Shown here piece after piece: positions 17,201-32,856 of a stretch of DNA of 64,000 bases (positions are counted from its first letter, which is position 1; each line of letters starts with the position of its first letter). Both the position numbers and the translations under genes were made by a program. The notes under the pieces are model-generated. The model was not told the DNA's origin. It did no database searches and saw nothing but the letters and a program-made list of their open reading frames with translations. Source of the DNA: Rhynchopus sp. YZ270_cl-10 (taxonomy: Eukaryota > Euglenozoa > Diplonemea > Diplonemida > Diplonemidae); the NCBI GenBank assembly GCA_964035575.1, contig OZ037875.1, forward strand, positions 620,001 to 684,000, written 5' to 3'.

Positions 17201-20200
17201 TTAAACGCACCGAAAACAACGCGACAGAAACAGCGCGTTGAAACGCATCGAAAACAACGCAACAGAAACAGCGCGTTGAAACGCATCGACAACAACGCGA
17301 CAGAAACAGCGCGTTGAAACGCATCGACAACAATGCGACAAAAACAGCGCGTTGAAACGCACCGAAAACAACGCGACAGAAACAGCGCGTTGAAACGCAT
17401 CGACAACAATGCGACAGAAACAGCTCGTTGAAACGCATCGAAAACAACGCGACAGAAACAGCGCGTTGAAACGCATTGAAAACAACGCGACAGAAACAGC
17501 GCGTTGAAACGCATCGACAACAACGCGACAGAAACAGCGCGTTGAAACGCATCGAAAACAACGCGACAGAAACAACGCGTTGAAACGCACCGACAACAAC
17601 GCGACAGAAACAGCGCGTTGAAACGCAACGAAAACAGCGCGACAGAAACAGCGCGTTGAAACGCATCGAAAACAACGCGACAGAAACAGCGCGTTGAAAC
17701 GCAACGAAAACAGCGCGACAGAAACAGCGCGTTGAAACGCATCGAAAACAACGCGACAAAAACAGCGCGTTGAAACGCATCGAAAACAACGCGACAGAAA
17801 CAGCTCGTTGAAACGCATCGAAAACAACGCGACAGAAACAGCGCGTTGAAACGCATCGAAAACAACGCGACAGAAACAACGCGTTGAAACGCACCGACAA
17901 CAACGCGACAAAAACAGCGCGTTGAAACGCATCGACAACAACGCGACAGAAACAACGCGTTGAAACGCACCGAAAACAACGCGACAGAAACAGCGCGTTG
18001 AAACGCATCGAAAACAACGCGACAGAAACAGCGCGTTGAAACGCATCGAAAACAACGCGACAGAAACAGCGCGTTGAAACGCATCGACAACAACGCGACA
18101 AAAACAGCGCGTTGAAACGCACCGAAAACAACGCGACAGAAACAGCGCGTTGAAACGCATCGACAACAACGCGACAGAAACAACGCGTTGAAACGCACCG
18201 ACAACAACGCGACAGAAACAGCGCGTTGAAACGCATCGAAAACAACGCGACAGAAACAACGCGTTGAAACGCACCGACAACAACGCGACAGAAACAGCGC
18301 GTTGAAACGCATCGAAAACAACGCGACAGAAACAGCGCGTTGAAACGCATCGAAAACAACGCGACAGAAACAACGCGTTGAAACGCATCGACAACAACGC
18401 GACAAAAACAGCGCGTTGAAACGCACCGAAAACAACGCGACAGAAACAGCGCGTTGAAACGCATCGAAAACAACGCGACAGAAACAGCGCGTTGAAACGC
18501 ATCGAAAACAACGCGACATAAACAGCGCGTTGAAACGCATCGAAAACAACGCGACAAAAACAGCGCGTTGAAACGCATCGACAACAACGCGACAGAAACA
18601 ACGCGTTGAAACGCACCGACAACAACGCGACAGAAACAGCGCGTTGAAACGCATCGAAAACAACGCGACAGAAACAACGCGTTGAAACGCATCGACAACA
18701 ACGCGACAAAAACAGCGCGTTGAAACGCATCGACAACAACGCGACAAAAACAGCGCGTTGAAACGCACCGAAAACAACGCGACAGAAACAGCGCGTTGAA
18801 ACGCATCGAAAACAACGCGACAGAAACAGCGCGTTGAAACGCATCGAAAACAACGCGACAGAAACAGCGCGTTGAAACGCACCGAAAACAACGCGACAGA
18901 AACAGCGCGTTGAAACGCATCGAAAACAACGCGACAGAAACAGCGCGTTGAAACGCATCGAAAACAACGCGACAGAAACAGCGCGTTGAAACGCATCGAA
19001 AACAACGCGACAGAAACAGCGCGTTGAAACGCATCGACAACAACGCGACAGAAACAGCGCGTTGAAACGCATCGAAAACAACGCGACAGAAACAGCGCGT
19101 TGAAACGCATCGAAAACAACGCGACAGAAACAACGCGTTGAAACGCATCGACAACAACGCGACAGAAACAGCGCGTTGAAACGCATCGAAAACAACGCGA
19201 CAAAAACAGCGCGTTGAAACGCATCGACAACAACGCGACAGAAACAACGCGTTGAAACGCACCGAAAACAACGCGACAGAAACAGCGCGTTGAAACGCAT
19301 CGAAAACAACGCGACAAAAACAGCGCGTTGAAACGCATCGACAACAACGCGACAGAAACAGCGCGTTGAAACGCATCGAAAACAACGCGACAGAAACAGC
19401 GCGTTGAAACGCATCGAAAACAACGCGACAGAAACAACTCGTTGAAACGCATCGACAACAACGCGACAGAAACAGCGCGTTGAAACGCATCGAAAACAAC
19501 GCGACAAAAACAGCGCGTTGAAACGCATCGACAACAACGCGACAGAAACAGCGCGTTGAAACGCATCGAAAACAACGCGACAGAAACAGCGCGTTGAAAC
19601 GCATCGACAACAATGCGACAAAAACAGCGCGTTGAAACGCACTGAAAACAACGCGACAAAAACAGCGCGTTGAAACGCATCGACAACAACGCGACAGAAA
19701 CAACGCGTTTAAACGCACCGAAAACAACGCGACAGAAACAGCGCGTTGAAACGCATCGAAAACAACGCGACAGAAACAGCGCGTTGAAACGCATCGACAA
19801 CAACGCGACAGAAACAGCGCGTTGAAACGCACCGAAAACAACGCGACAGAAACAGCGCGTTGAAACGCATCGAAAACAACGCGACAGAAACAGCGCGTTG
19901 AAACGCATCGAAAACAACGCGACAGAAACAGCGCGTTGAAACGCATCGAAAACAACGCGACAGAAACAGCGCGTTGAAACGCATCGACAACAATGCGACA
20001 AAAACAGCGCGTTGAAACGCATCGACAACAACGCGACAGAAACAGCGCGTTGAAACGCATCGAAAACAACGCGACAGAAACAGCGCGTTGAAACGCATCG
20101 AAAACAACGCGACAGAAACAGCGCGTTGAAACGCATCGACAACAATGCGACAAAAACAGCGCGTTGAAACGCACTGAAAACAACGCGACAGAAACAGCGC

Positions 20201-23200
20201 GTTGAAACGCATCGACAACAATGCGACAAAAACAGCGCGTTGAAACGCACTGAAAACAACGCGACAGAAACAACGCGTTTAAACGCACCGAAAACAACGC
20301 GACAGAAACAGCGCGTTGAAACGCATCGAAAACAACGCAACAGAAACAGCGCGTTGAAACGCATCGACAACAACGCGACAGAAACAGCGCGTTGAAACGC
20401 ATCGACAACAACGCGACAGAAACAACGCGTTTAAACGCACCGAAAACAACGCGACAGAAACAGCGCGTTGAAACGCATCGAAAACAACGCAACAGAAACA
20501 GCGCGTTGAAACGCATCGACAACAACGCGACAGAAACAGCGCGTTGAAACGCATCGACAACAATGCGACAAAAACAGCGCGTTGAAACGCATCGACAACA
20601 ATGCGACAAAAACAGCGCGTTGAAACGCACTGAAAACAACGCAACAGAAACAGCGCGTTGAAACGCATCGACAACAACGCGACAAAAACAGCGGGTTGAA
20701 ACGCATCGAAAACAACGCGACAGAAACAGCGCGTTGAAACGCATCGAAAACAACGCGACAGAAACAACGCGTTGAAACGCACCGACAACAACGCGACAAA
20801 AACAGCGCGTTGAAACGCACCGAAAACAACGCGACAGAAACAGCGCGTTGAAACGCATCGACAACAACGCGACAGAAACAGCTCGTTGAAACGCATCGAA
20901 AACAACGCGACAGAAACAGCGCGTTGAAACGCACCGAAAACAACGCGACAGAAACAGCGCGTTGAAACGCATCGAAAACAACGCGACAGAAACAGCGCGT
21001 TGAAACGCATCGAAAACAACGCGACAGAAACAGCGCGTTGAAACGCATCGACAACAACGCGACAAAAACAGCGCGTTGAAACGCATCGACAACAACGCGA
21101 CAGAAACAGCGCGTTGAAACGCATCGAAAACAACGCGACAGAAACAACGCGTTGAAACGCATCGACAACAACGCGACAGAAACAGCGCGTTGAAACGCAT
21201 CGACAACAACGCGACAAAAACAACGCGTTGAAACGCATCGACAACAACGCGACAGAAACAACGCGTTTAAACGCACCGAAAACAACGCGACAGAAACAAC
21301 GCGTTGAAACGCATCGACAACAACGCGACAGAAACAGCGCGTTGAAACTCATCGAAAACAACGCGACAGAAACAGCGCGTTGAAACGCACCGAAAACAAC
21401 GCGACAGAAACAGCGCGTTGAAACGCACCGACAACAACGCGACAAAAACAGCGCGTTGAAACGCACCGAAAACAACGCGACAGAAACAGCGCGTTGAAAC
21501 GCATCGACAACAACGCGACAGAAACAGCGCGTAGAAACGCATCGAAAACAACGCGACAGAAACAGCTCGTTGAAACGCACCGAAAACAACGCGACAGAAA
21601 CAGCGCGTTGAAACGCACCGACAACAACGCGACAAAAACAGCGCGTTGAAACGCACCGAAAACAACGCGACAGAAACAGCTCGTTGAAACGCACCGAAAA
21701 CAACGCGACAGAAACAGCGCGTTGAAACGCACCGACAACAACGCGACAAAAACAGCGCGTTGAAACGCACCGAAAACAACGCGACAGAAACAGCGCGTTG
21801 AAACGCATCGAAAACAACGCGACAGAAACAGCTCGTTGAAACGCATCGAAAACAACGCGACAGAAACAGCGCGTTGAAACGCATCGAAAACAACGCGACA
21901 GAAACAGCGCGTTGAAACGCACCGAAAACAACGCGACAGAAACAGCGCGTTGAAACGCATCGAAAACAACGCGACAGAAACAGCGCGTTGAAACGCATCG
22001 AAAACAACGCGACAGAAACAGCGCGTTGAAACGCATCGAAAACAACGCGACAGAAACAGCGCGTTGAAACGCATCGAAAACAACGCGACAGAAACAGCGC
22101 GTTGAAACGCATCGAAAACAACGCGACAGAAACAACGCGTTGAAACGCACCGACAACAACGCGACAGAAACAGCGCGTTGAAACGCATCGAAAACAACGC
22201 GACAGAAACAACGCGTTGAAACGCACCGACAACAACGCGACAGAAACAGCGCGTTGAAACGCATCGAAAACAACGCGACAGAAACAGCGCGTTGAAACGC
22301 ATCGAAAACAACGCGACAGAAACAACGCGTTGAAACGCATCGACAACAACGCGACAAAAACAGCGCGTTGAAACGCATCGACAACAACGCGACAAAAACA
22401 GCGCGTTGAAACGCACCGAAAACAACGCGACAGAAACAGCGCGTTGAAACGCATCGAAAACAACGCGACAGAAACAACGCGTTGAAACGCATCGACAACA
22501 ACGCGACAAAAACAGCGCGTTGAAACGCATCGACAACAACGCGACAAAAACAGCGCGTTGAAACGCACCGAAAACAACGCGACAGAAACAGCGCGTTGAA
22601 ACGCATCGAAAACAACGCGACAGAAACAGCGCGTTGAAACGCATCGAAAACAACGCGACAAAAACAGCGCGTTGAAACGCATCGACAACAACGCGACAGA
22701 AACAACGCGTTGAAACGCACCGACAACAACGCGACAGAAACAGCGCGTTGAAACGCATCGAAAACAACGCGACAGAAACAACGCGTTGAAACGCACCGAC
22801 AACAACGCGACAGAAACAGCGCGTTGAAACGCATCGAAAACAACGCGACAGAAACAGCGCGTTGAAACGCATCGAAAACAACGCGACAGAAACAGCGCGT
22901 TGAAACGCATCGAAAACAACGCGACAGAAACAACGCGTTGAAACGCATCGACAACAACGCGACAAAAACAGCGCGTTGAAACGCATCGACAACAACGCGA
23001 CAAAAACAGCGCGTTGAAACGCACCGAAAACAACGCGACAGAAACAGCGCGTTGAAACGCATCGAAAACAACGCGACAAAAACAGCGCGTTGAAACGCAC
23101 CGAAAACAACGCGACAGAAACAGCGCGTTGAAACGCATCGAAAACAACGCGACAGAAACAGCGCGTTGAAACGCATCGACAACAACGCGACAAAAACAGC

Positions 23201-26200
23201 GCGTTGAAACGCACCGACAACAACGCGACAGAAACAGCGCGTTGAAACGCATCGAAAACAACGCGACAGAAACAGCGCGTTGAAACGCATCGAAAACAAC
23301 GCGACAGAAACAGCTCGTTGAAACGCATCGAAAACAACGCGACAGAAACAGCGCGTTGAAACGCATCGAAAACAACGCGACAGAAACAGCGCGATGAAAC
23401 GCATCGAAAACAACGCGACAAAAACAGCGCGTTGAAACGCACCGAAAACAACGCGACAGAAACAGCGCGTTGAAACGCATCGAAAACAACGCGACAGAAA
23501 CAGCGCGTTGAAACGCATCGACAACAACGCGACAAAAACAGCGCGTTGAAACGCACCGACAACAACGCGACAGAAACAGCGCGTTGAAACGCATCGAAAA
23601 CAACGCGACAGAAACAGCGCGTTGAAACGCATCGACAACAATGCGACAAAAACAGCGCGTTGAAACGCACCGAAAACAACGCGACAGAAACAGCGCGTTG
23701 AAACGCAACGAAAACAGCGCGACAGAAACAGCGCGATGAAACGCACCGAAAACAACGCGACAGAAACAGCGCGTTGAAACGCATCGAAAACAACGCGACA
23801 GAAACAGCTCGTTGAAACGCATCGAAAACAACGCGACAGAAACAGCGCGTTGAAACGCATCGAAAACAACGCGACAGAAACAGCGCGATGAAACGCATCG
23901 AAAACAACGCGACAGAAACAGCGCGTTGAAACGCATCGAAAACAACGCGACAGAAACAACGCGTTGAAACGCATCGAAAACAACGCGACAGAAACAGCGC
24001 GTTGAAACGCACCGAAAACAACGCGACAGAAACAACGCGTTGAAACGCATCGAAAACAACGCGACAGAAACAGCGCGTTGAAACGCATCGAAAACAACGC
24101 GACAAAAACAGCGCGTTGAAACGCATCGACAACAACGCGACAGAAACAACGCGTTGAAACGCACCGAAAACAACGCGACAGAAACAGCGCGTTGAAACGC
24201 ATCGAAAACAACGCGACAGAAACAGCGCGTTGAAACGCATCGATAACAACGCGACAGAAACAGCGCGTTGAAACGCATCGAAAACAACGCGACAGAAACA
24301 ACGCGTTGAAACGCACCGAAAACAACGCGACAGAAACAGCGCGTTGAAACGCATCGACAACAACGCGACAGAAACAGCGCGTAGAAACGCATCGAAAACA
24401 ACGCGACAGAAACAGCGCGTTGAAACGCATCGAAAACAACGCGACAGAAACAGCGCGTTTAAACGCACCGAAAACAACGCGACAGAAACAGCGCGTTGAA
24501 ACGCATCGAAAACAACGCGACAGAAACAGCGCGTTGAAACGCACCGAAAACAACGCGACAGAAACAGCGCGTTGAAACGCATCGAAAACAACGCGACAGA
24601 AACAGCGCGTTGAAACGCATCGACAACAACGCGACAAAAACAGCGCGTTGAAACGCACCGAAAACAACGCGACAGAAACAGCGCGTTGAAACGCATCGAC
24701 AACAACGCGACAGAAACAGCGCGTAGAAACGCATCGAAAACAACGCGACAGAAACAACGCGTTGAAACGCACCGAAAACAACGCGACAGAAACAGCGCGT
24801 TGAAACGCATCGACAACAACGCGACAGAAACAGCGCGTAGAAACGCATCGAAAACAACGCGACAGAAACAGCGCGTTGAAACGCATCGAAAACAACGCGA
24901 CAGAAACAGCGCGTTTAAACGCACCGAAAACAACGCGACAGAAACAGCGCGTTGAAACGCATCGAAAACAACGCGACAGAAACAGCGCGTTGAAACGCAC
25001 CGAAAACAACGCGACAGAAACAGCGCGTTGAAACGCATCGAAAACAACGCGACAGAAACAGCGCGTTGAAACGCATCGACAACAACGCGACAAAAACAGC
25101 GCGTTGAAACGCACCGAAAACAACGCGACAGAAACAGCGCGTTGAAACGCATCGACAACAACGCGACAGAAACAGCGCGTTGAAACGCATCGAAAACAAC
25201 GCGACAGAAACAACGCGTTGAAACGCACCGACAACAACGCGACAGAAACAGCGCGTTGAAACGCATCGAAAACAACGCGACAGAAACAACGCGTTGAAAC
25301 GCACCGACAACAACGCGACAGAAACAGCGCGTTGAAACGCATCGAAAACAACGCGACAGAAACAGCGCGTTGAAACGCATCGAAAACAACGCGACAGAAA
25401 CAACGCGTTGAAACGCATCGACAACAACGCGACAAAAACAGCGCGTTGAAACGCATCGACAACAACGCGACAAAAACAGCGCGTTGAAACGCACCGAAAA
25501 CAACGCGACAGAAACAGCGCGTTGAAACGCATCGAAAACAACGCGACAGAAACAGCGCGTTGAAACGCATCGAAAACAACGCGACAGAAACAGCGCGTTG
25601 AAACGCATCGAAAACAACGCGACAAAAACAGCGCGTTGAAACGCATCGACAACAACGCGACAGAAACAGCGCGTTGAAACGCATCGAAAACAACGCGACA
25701 GAAACAGCGCGTTGAAACGCATCGAAAACAACGCGACAGAAACAGCGCGTTGAAACGCATCGAAAACAACGCGACAGAAACAACGCGTTGAAACGCATCG
25801 AAAACAACGCGACAGAAACAACGCGTTGAAACGCATCGAAAACAACGCGACAGAAACAACGCGTTGAAACGCACCGAAAACAACGCGACAGAAACAGCGC
25901 GTTGAAACGCATCGAAAACAACGCGACAGAAACAACGCGTTGAAACGCATCGACAACAACGCGACAAAAACAGCGCGTTCAAACGCATCGACAACAACGC
26001 GACAGAAACAGCGCGTTGAAACGCATCGAAAACAACGCGACAGAAACAACGCGTTGAAACGCATCGAAAACAACGCGACAGAAACAACGCGTTGAAACGC
26101 ATCGACAACAACGCGACAAAAACAGCGCGTTGAAACGCACCGAAAACAACGCGACAGAAACAGCGCGTTGAAACGCATCGAAAACAACGCGACAGAAACA

Positions 26201-29200
26201 GCGCGTTGAAACGCATCGAAAACAACGCGACAGAAACAGCGCGTTGAAACGCATCGAAAACAACGCGACAGAAACAGCGCGTTGAAACGCACCGAAAACA
26301 ACGCGACAGAAACAGCGCGTTGAAACGCATCGAAAACAACGCGACAGAAACAACGCGTTGAAACGCATCGAAAACAACGCGACAGAAACAGCGCGTTGAA
26401 ACGCATCGAAAACAACGCGACAAAAACAGCGCGTTGAAACGCATCGACAACAACGCGACAGAAACAACGCGTTGAAACGCACCGAAAACAACGCGACAGA
26501 AACAGCGCGTTGAAACGCATCGAAAACAACGCGACAGAAACAACGCGTTGAAACGCATCGACAACAACGCGACAAAAACAGCGCGTTGAAACGCATCGAC
26601 AACAACGCGACAGAAACAGCGCGTTGAAACGCATCGAAAACAACGCGACAGAAACAGCGCGTTGAAACGCATCGAAAACAACGCGACAGAAACAACGCGT
26701 TGAAACGCATCGACAACAACGCGACAGAAACAGCGCGTTGAAACGCATCGAAAACAACGCGACAAAAACAGCGCGTTGAAACGCATCGACAACAACGCGA
26801 CAGAAACAGCGCGTTGAAACGCATCGAAAACAACGCGACAGAAACAGCGCGTTGAAACGCATCGAAAACAACGCGACAGAAACAGCGCGTTGAAACGCAT
26901 CGACAACAACGCGACAGAAACAGCGCGTTGAAACGCATCGAAAACAACGCGACAAAAACAGCGCGTTGAAACGCACTGAAAACAACGCGACAGAAACAGC
27001 GCGTTGAAACGCATCGAAAACAACGCGACAGAAACAGCGCGTTGAAACGCACCGAAAACAACGCGACAGAAACAGCGCGTTGAAACGCATCGAAAACAAC
27101 GCGACAGAAACAGCGCGTTGAAACGCACCGAAAACAACGCGACAGAAACAGCGCGTTGAAACGCATCGAAAACAACGCGACAGAAACAGCGCGTTGAAAC
27201 GCACCGAAAACAACGCGACAGAAACAGCGCGTTGAAACGCACTGAAAACAACGCGACAGAAACAGCGCGTTGAAACGCATCGAAAACAACGCGACAGAAA
27301 CAGCGCGTTGAAACGCACCGAAAACAACGCGACAGAAACAGCGCGTTGAAACGCATCGAAAACAACGCGACAGAAACAACGCGTTGAAACGCATCGACAA
27401 CAACGCGACAGAAACAGCGCGTTGAAACGCATCGAAAACAACGCGACAGAAACAACACGTTGAAACGCATCGAAAACAACGCGACAGAAACAGCGCGTTG
27501 AAACGCATCGAAAACAACGCGACAGAAACAACGCGTTGAAACGCACCGAAAACAACGCGACAGAAACAGCGCGTTGAAACGCATCGAAAACAACGCGACA
27601 GAAACAACGCGTTGAAACGCATCGACAACAACGCGACAAAAACAGCGCGTTCAAACGCATCGACAACAACGCGACAGAAACAGCGCGTTGAAACGCATCG
27701 AAAACAACGCGACAGAAACAACGCGTTGAAACGCATCGACAACAACGCGACAAAAACAGCGCGTTGAAACGCACCGAAAACAACGCGACAGAAACAGCGC
27801 GTTGAAACGCATCGAAAACAACGCGACAGAAACAGCGCGTTGAAACGCATCGAAAACAACGCGACAGAAACAGCGCGTTGAAACGCACCGAAAACAACGC
27901 GACAGAAACAGCGCGTTGAAACGCATCGAAAACAACGCGACAGAAACAGCGCGTTGAAACGCATCGAAAACAACGCGACAGAAACAGCGCGTTGAAACGC
28001 ATCGAAAACAACGCGACAGAAACAGCGCGTTGAAACGCATCGAAAACAACGCGACAGAAACAGCGCGTTGAAACGCATCGAAAACAACGCGACAGAAACA
28101 GCGCGTTGAAACGCATCGAAAACAACGCGACAGAAACAGCGCGTTGAAACGCATCGAAAACAACGCGACAGAAACAGCGCGTTGAAACGCACCGAAAACA
28201 ACGCGACAGAAACAGCGCGTTGAAACGCATCGAAAACAACGCGACAGAAACAGCGCGTTGAAACGCATCGAAAACAACGCGACAAAAACAGCGCGTTGAA
28301 ACGCATCGACAACAACGCGACACAAACAACGCGTTGAAACGCACCGAAAACAACGCGACAGAAACAGCGCGTTGAAACGCATCGAAAACAACGCGACAGA
28401 AACAACGCGTTGAAACGCATCGACAACAACGCGACAGAAACAGCGCGTTGAAACGCATCGAAAACAACGCGACAAAAACAGCGCGTTGAAACGCATCGAC
28501 AACAACGCGACAGAAACAACGCGTTGAAACGCATCGAAAACAACGCGACAGAAACAGCGCGTTGAAACGCATCGAAAACAACGCGACAGAAACAGCGCGT
28601 TGAAACGCATCGAAAACAACGCGACAGAAACAGCGCGTTGAAACGCATCGAAAACAACGCAACAGAAACAGCGCGTTGAAACGCATCGACAACAACGCGA
28701 CAGAAACAGCGCGTTGAAACGCATCGACAACAATGCGACAAAAACAGCGCGTTGAAACGCATCGAAAACAACGCGACAGAAACAGCGCGTTGAAACGCAT
28801 CGAAAACAACGCGACAGAAACAGCGCGTTGAAACGCATCGAAAACAACGCGACAGAAACAGCGCGTTGAAACGCATCGAAAACAACGCGACAGAAACAGC
28901 GCGTTGAAACGCACCGAAAACAACGCGACAGAAACAGCGCGTTGAAACGCATCGAAAACAACGCGACAGAAACAGCTCGTTGAAACGCATCGAAAACAAC
29001 GCGACAGAAACAGCGCGTTGAAACGCATCGAAAACAACGCGACAGAAACAGCGCGTTGAAACGCATCGACAACAACGCGACAGAAACAGCGCGTTGAAAC
29101 GCATCGAAAACAACGCGACAGAAACAACGCGTTGAAACGCATCGAAAACAACGCGACAGAAACAGCGCGTTGAAACGCACCGACAACAACGCGACAGAAA

Positions 29201-32200
29201 CAGCGCGTTGAAACGCAACGAAAACAGCGCGACAGAAACAGCGCGTTGAAACGCATCGAAAACAACGCGACAGAAACAGCGCGATGAAACGCACCGAAAA
29301 CAACGCGACAGAAACAGCGCGTTGAAACGCATCGAAAACAACGCGACAGAAACAGCTCGTTGAAACGCATCGAAAACAACGCGACAGAAACAGCGCGTTG
29401 AAACGCATCGACAACAACGCGACAGAAACAGCGCGTAGAAACGCATCGAAAACAACGCGACAGAAACAGCTCGTTGAAACGCATCGAAAACAACGCGACA
29501 GAAACAGCGCGTTGAAACGCATCGAAAACAACGCGACAGAAACAGCGCGTTGAAACGCATCGAAAACAACGCGACAGAAACAGCGCGTTGAAACGCACCG
29601 AAAACAACGCGACAGAAACAGCGCGTTGAAACGCATCGAAAACAACGCGACAGAAACAGCGCGTTGAAACGCATCGACAACAACGCGACAGAAACAGCGC
29701 GTTGAAACGCATCGAAAACAACGCGACAGAAACAACGCGTTGAAACGCATCGACAACAACGCGACAGAAACAGCGCGTTGAAACGCAACGAAAACAACGC
29801 GACAGAAACAGCGCGTTGAAACGCATCGACAACAACGCGACAGAAACAGCGCGTTGAAACGCATCGAAAACAACGCGACAGAAACAACGCGTTGAAACGC
29901 ACCGACAACAACGCGACAGAAACAGCGCGTTGAAACGCATCGAAAACAACGCGACAGAAACAACGCGTTGAAACGCATCGAAAACAACGCGACAGAAACA
30001 GCGCGTTGAAACGCATCGAAAACAACGCGACAGAAACAACGCGTTGAAACGCACCGAAAACAACGCGACAGAAACAGCGCGTTGAAACGCATCGAAAACA
30101 ACGCGACAGAAACAACGCGTTGAAACGCATCGACAACAACGCGACAAAAACAGCGCGTTCAAACGCATCGACAACAACGCGACAGAAACAGCGCGTTGAA
30201 ACGCATCGAAAACAACGCGACAGAAACAACGCGTTGAAACGCATCGAAAACAACGCGACAGAAACAGCGCGTTGAAACGCATCGAAAACAACGCGACAGA
30301 AACAACGCGTTGAAACGCACCGACAACAACGCGACAGAAACAGCGCGTTGAAACGCATCGAAAACAACGCGACAGAAACAGCGCGTTGAAACGCATCGAA
30401 AACAACGCGACAGAAACAACGCGTTGAAACGCATCGACAACAACGCGACAAAAACAGCGCGTTGAAACGCATCGACAACAACGCGACAAAAACAGCGCGT
30501 TGAAACGCACCGAAAACAACGCGACAGAAACAGCGCGTTGAAACGCATCGAAAACAACGCGACAGAAACAGCGCGTTGAAACGCATCGAAAACAACGCGA
30601 CAGAAACAGCGCGTTGAAACGCATCGAAAACAACGCGACAGAAACAGCGCGTTGAAACGCACCGAAAACAACGCGACAGAAACAGCGCGTTGAAACGCAT
30701 CGAAAACAACGCGACAAAAACAGCGCGTTGAAACGCATCGAAAACAACGCGACAGAAACAGCGCGTTGAAACGCATCGAAAACAACGCGACAAAAACAGC
30801 GCGTTGAAACGCATCGACAACAACGCGACAGAAACAACGCGTTGAAACGCACCGAAAACAACGCGACAGAAACAGCGCGTTGAAACGCATCGAAAACAAC
30901 GCGACAGAAACAACGCGTTGAAACGCATCGACAACAACGCGACAAAAACAGCGCGTTGAAACGCATCGACAACAACGCGACAGAAACAGCGCGTTGAAAC
31001 GCATCGAAAACAACGCGACAGAAACAGCGCGTTGAAACGCATCGAAAACAACGCGACAGAAACAACGCGTTGAAACGCATCGACAACAACGCGACAGAAA
31101 CAGCGCGTTGAAACGCATCGAAAACAACGCGACAAAAACAGCGCGTTGAAACGCATCGACAACAACGCGACAGAAACAACGCGTTGAAACGCATCGACAA
31201 CAACGCGACAGAAACAGCGCGTTGAAACGCATCGAAAACAACGCGACAGAAACAGCGCGTTGAAACGCACCGAAAACAACGCGACAGAAACAGCGCGTTG
31301 AAACGCATCGAAAACAACGCGACAGAAACAGCGCGTTGAAACGCATCGAAAACAACGCGACAGAAACAGCGCGTTGAAACGCATCGAAAACAACGCGACA
31401 GAAACAGCGCGTTGAAACGCATCGAAAACAACGCGACAAAAACAGCGCGTTGAAACGCACTGAAAACAACGCGACAGAAACAGCGCGTTGAAACGCATCG
31501 AAAACAACGCGACAGAAACAGCGCGTTGAAACGCACCGAAAACAACGCGACAGAAACAGCGCGTTGAAACGCATCGAAAACAACGCGACAGAAACAGCGC
31601 GTTGAAACGCACCGAAAACAACGCGACAGAAACAGCGCGTTGAAACGCATCGAAAACAACGCGACAGAAACAGCGCGTTGAAACGCATCGACAACAACGC
31701 GACAGAAACAGCGCGTTGAAACGCATCGAAAACAACGCGACAGAAACAACGCGTTGAAACGCATCGACAACAACGCGACAGAAACAGCGCGTTGAAACGC
31801 ATCGAAAACAACGCGACAGAAACAACACGTTGAAACGCATCGAAAACAACGCGACAGAAACAACGCGTTGAAACGCACCGAAAACAACGCGACAGAAACA
31901 GCGCGTTGAAACGCATCGAAAACAACGCGACAGAAACAACGCGTTGAAACGCATCGACAACAACGCGACAAAAACAGCGCGTTCAAACGCATCGACAACA
32001 ACGCGACAGAAACAGCGCGTTGAAACACATCGAAAACAACGCGACAGAAACAGCGCGTTGAAACGCATCGAAAACAACGCGACAGAAACAGCGCGTTGAA
32101 ACGCACCGAAAACAACGCGACAGAAACAGCGCGTTGAAACGCATCGAAAACAACGCGACAGAAACAGCGCGTTGAAACGCATCGAAAACAACGCGACAGA

Positions 32201-32856
32201 AACAGCGCGTTGAAACGCATCGAAAACAACGCGACAGAAACAGCGCGTTGAAACGCATCGAAAACAACGCGACAGAAACAGCGCGTTGAAACGCACCGAA
32301 AACAACGCGACAGAAACAGCGCGTTGAAACGCATCGAAAACAACGCGACAGAAACAACGCGTTGAAACGCATCGAAAACAACGCGACAAAAACAGCGCGT
32401 TGAAACGCATCGACAACAACGCGACACAAACAACGCGTTGAAACGCACCGAAAACAACGCGACAGAAACAGCGCGTTGAAACGCATCGAAAACAACGCGA
32501 CAGAAACAACGCGTTGAAACGCATCGACAACAACGCGACAGAAACAGCGCGTTGAAACGCATCGAAAACAACGCGACAAAAACAGCGCGTTGAAACGCAT
32601 CGACAACAACGCGACAGAAACAACGCGTTGAAACGCATCGACAACAACGCGACAGAAACAGCGCGTTGAAACGCATCGAAAACAACGCGACAGAAACAGC
32701 GCGTTGAAACGCATCGAAAACAACGCGACAGAAACAGCGCGTTGAAACGCATCGACAACAATGCGACAAAAACAGCGCGTTGAAACGCACTGAAAACAAC
32801 GCGACAGAAACAGCGCGTTGAAACGCATCGACAACAACGCGACAGAAACAACGCGT
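17201..32856. repeat. Middle zone of the satellite, transitional between local and large-block organisation
   Basis: Marker A (GTTTAAAC, a G to T change at unit base 22) occurs at 17201, 19709, 20279, 20431, 21267, 24459 and 24915. The marker coordinate is the TTA triplet. From 25979 marker B (GTTCAAAC, G to C at the same base) takes over: 25979, 27651, 30159 and 31983. Spacings are 66, 15, 4, 22, 84, 12, 28, 44, 66 and 48 units. The A site at 17201 already has the GCAACGAAAACAGC variant 424 bp to its right, as in the distal blocks. A 456-bp (12-unit) duplication is visible at 24459 and 24915. Confidence 0.8.
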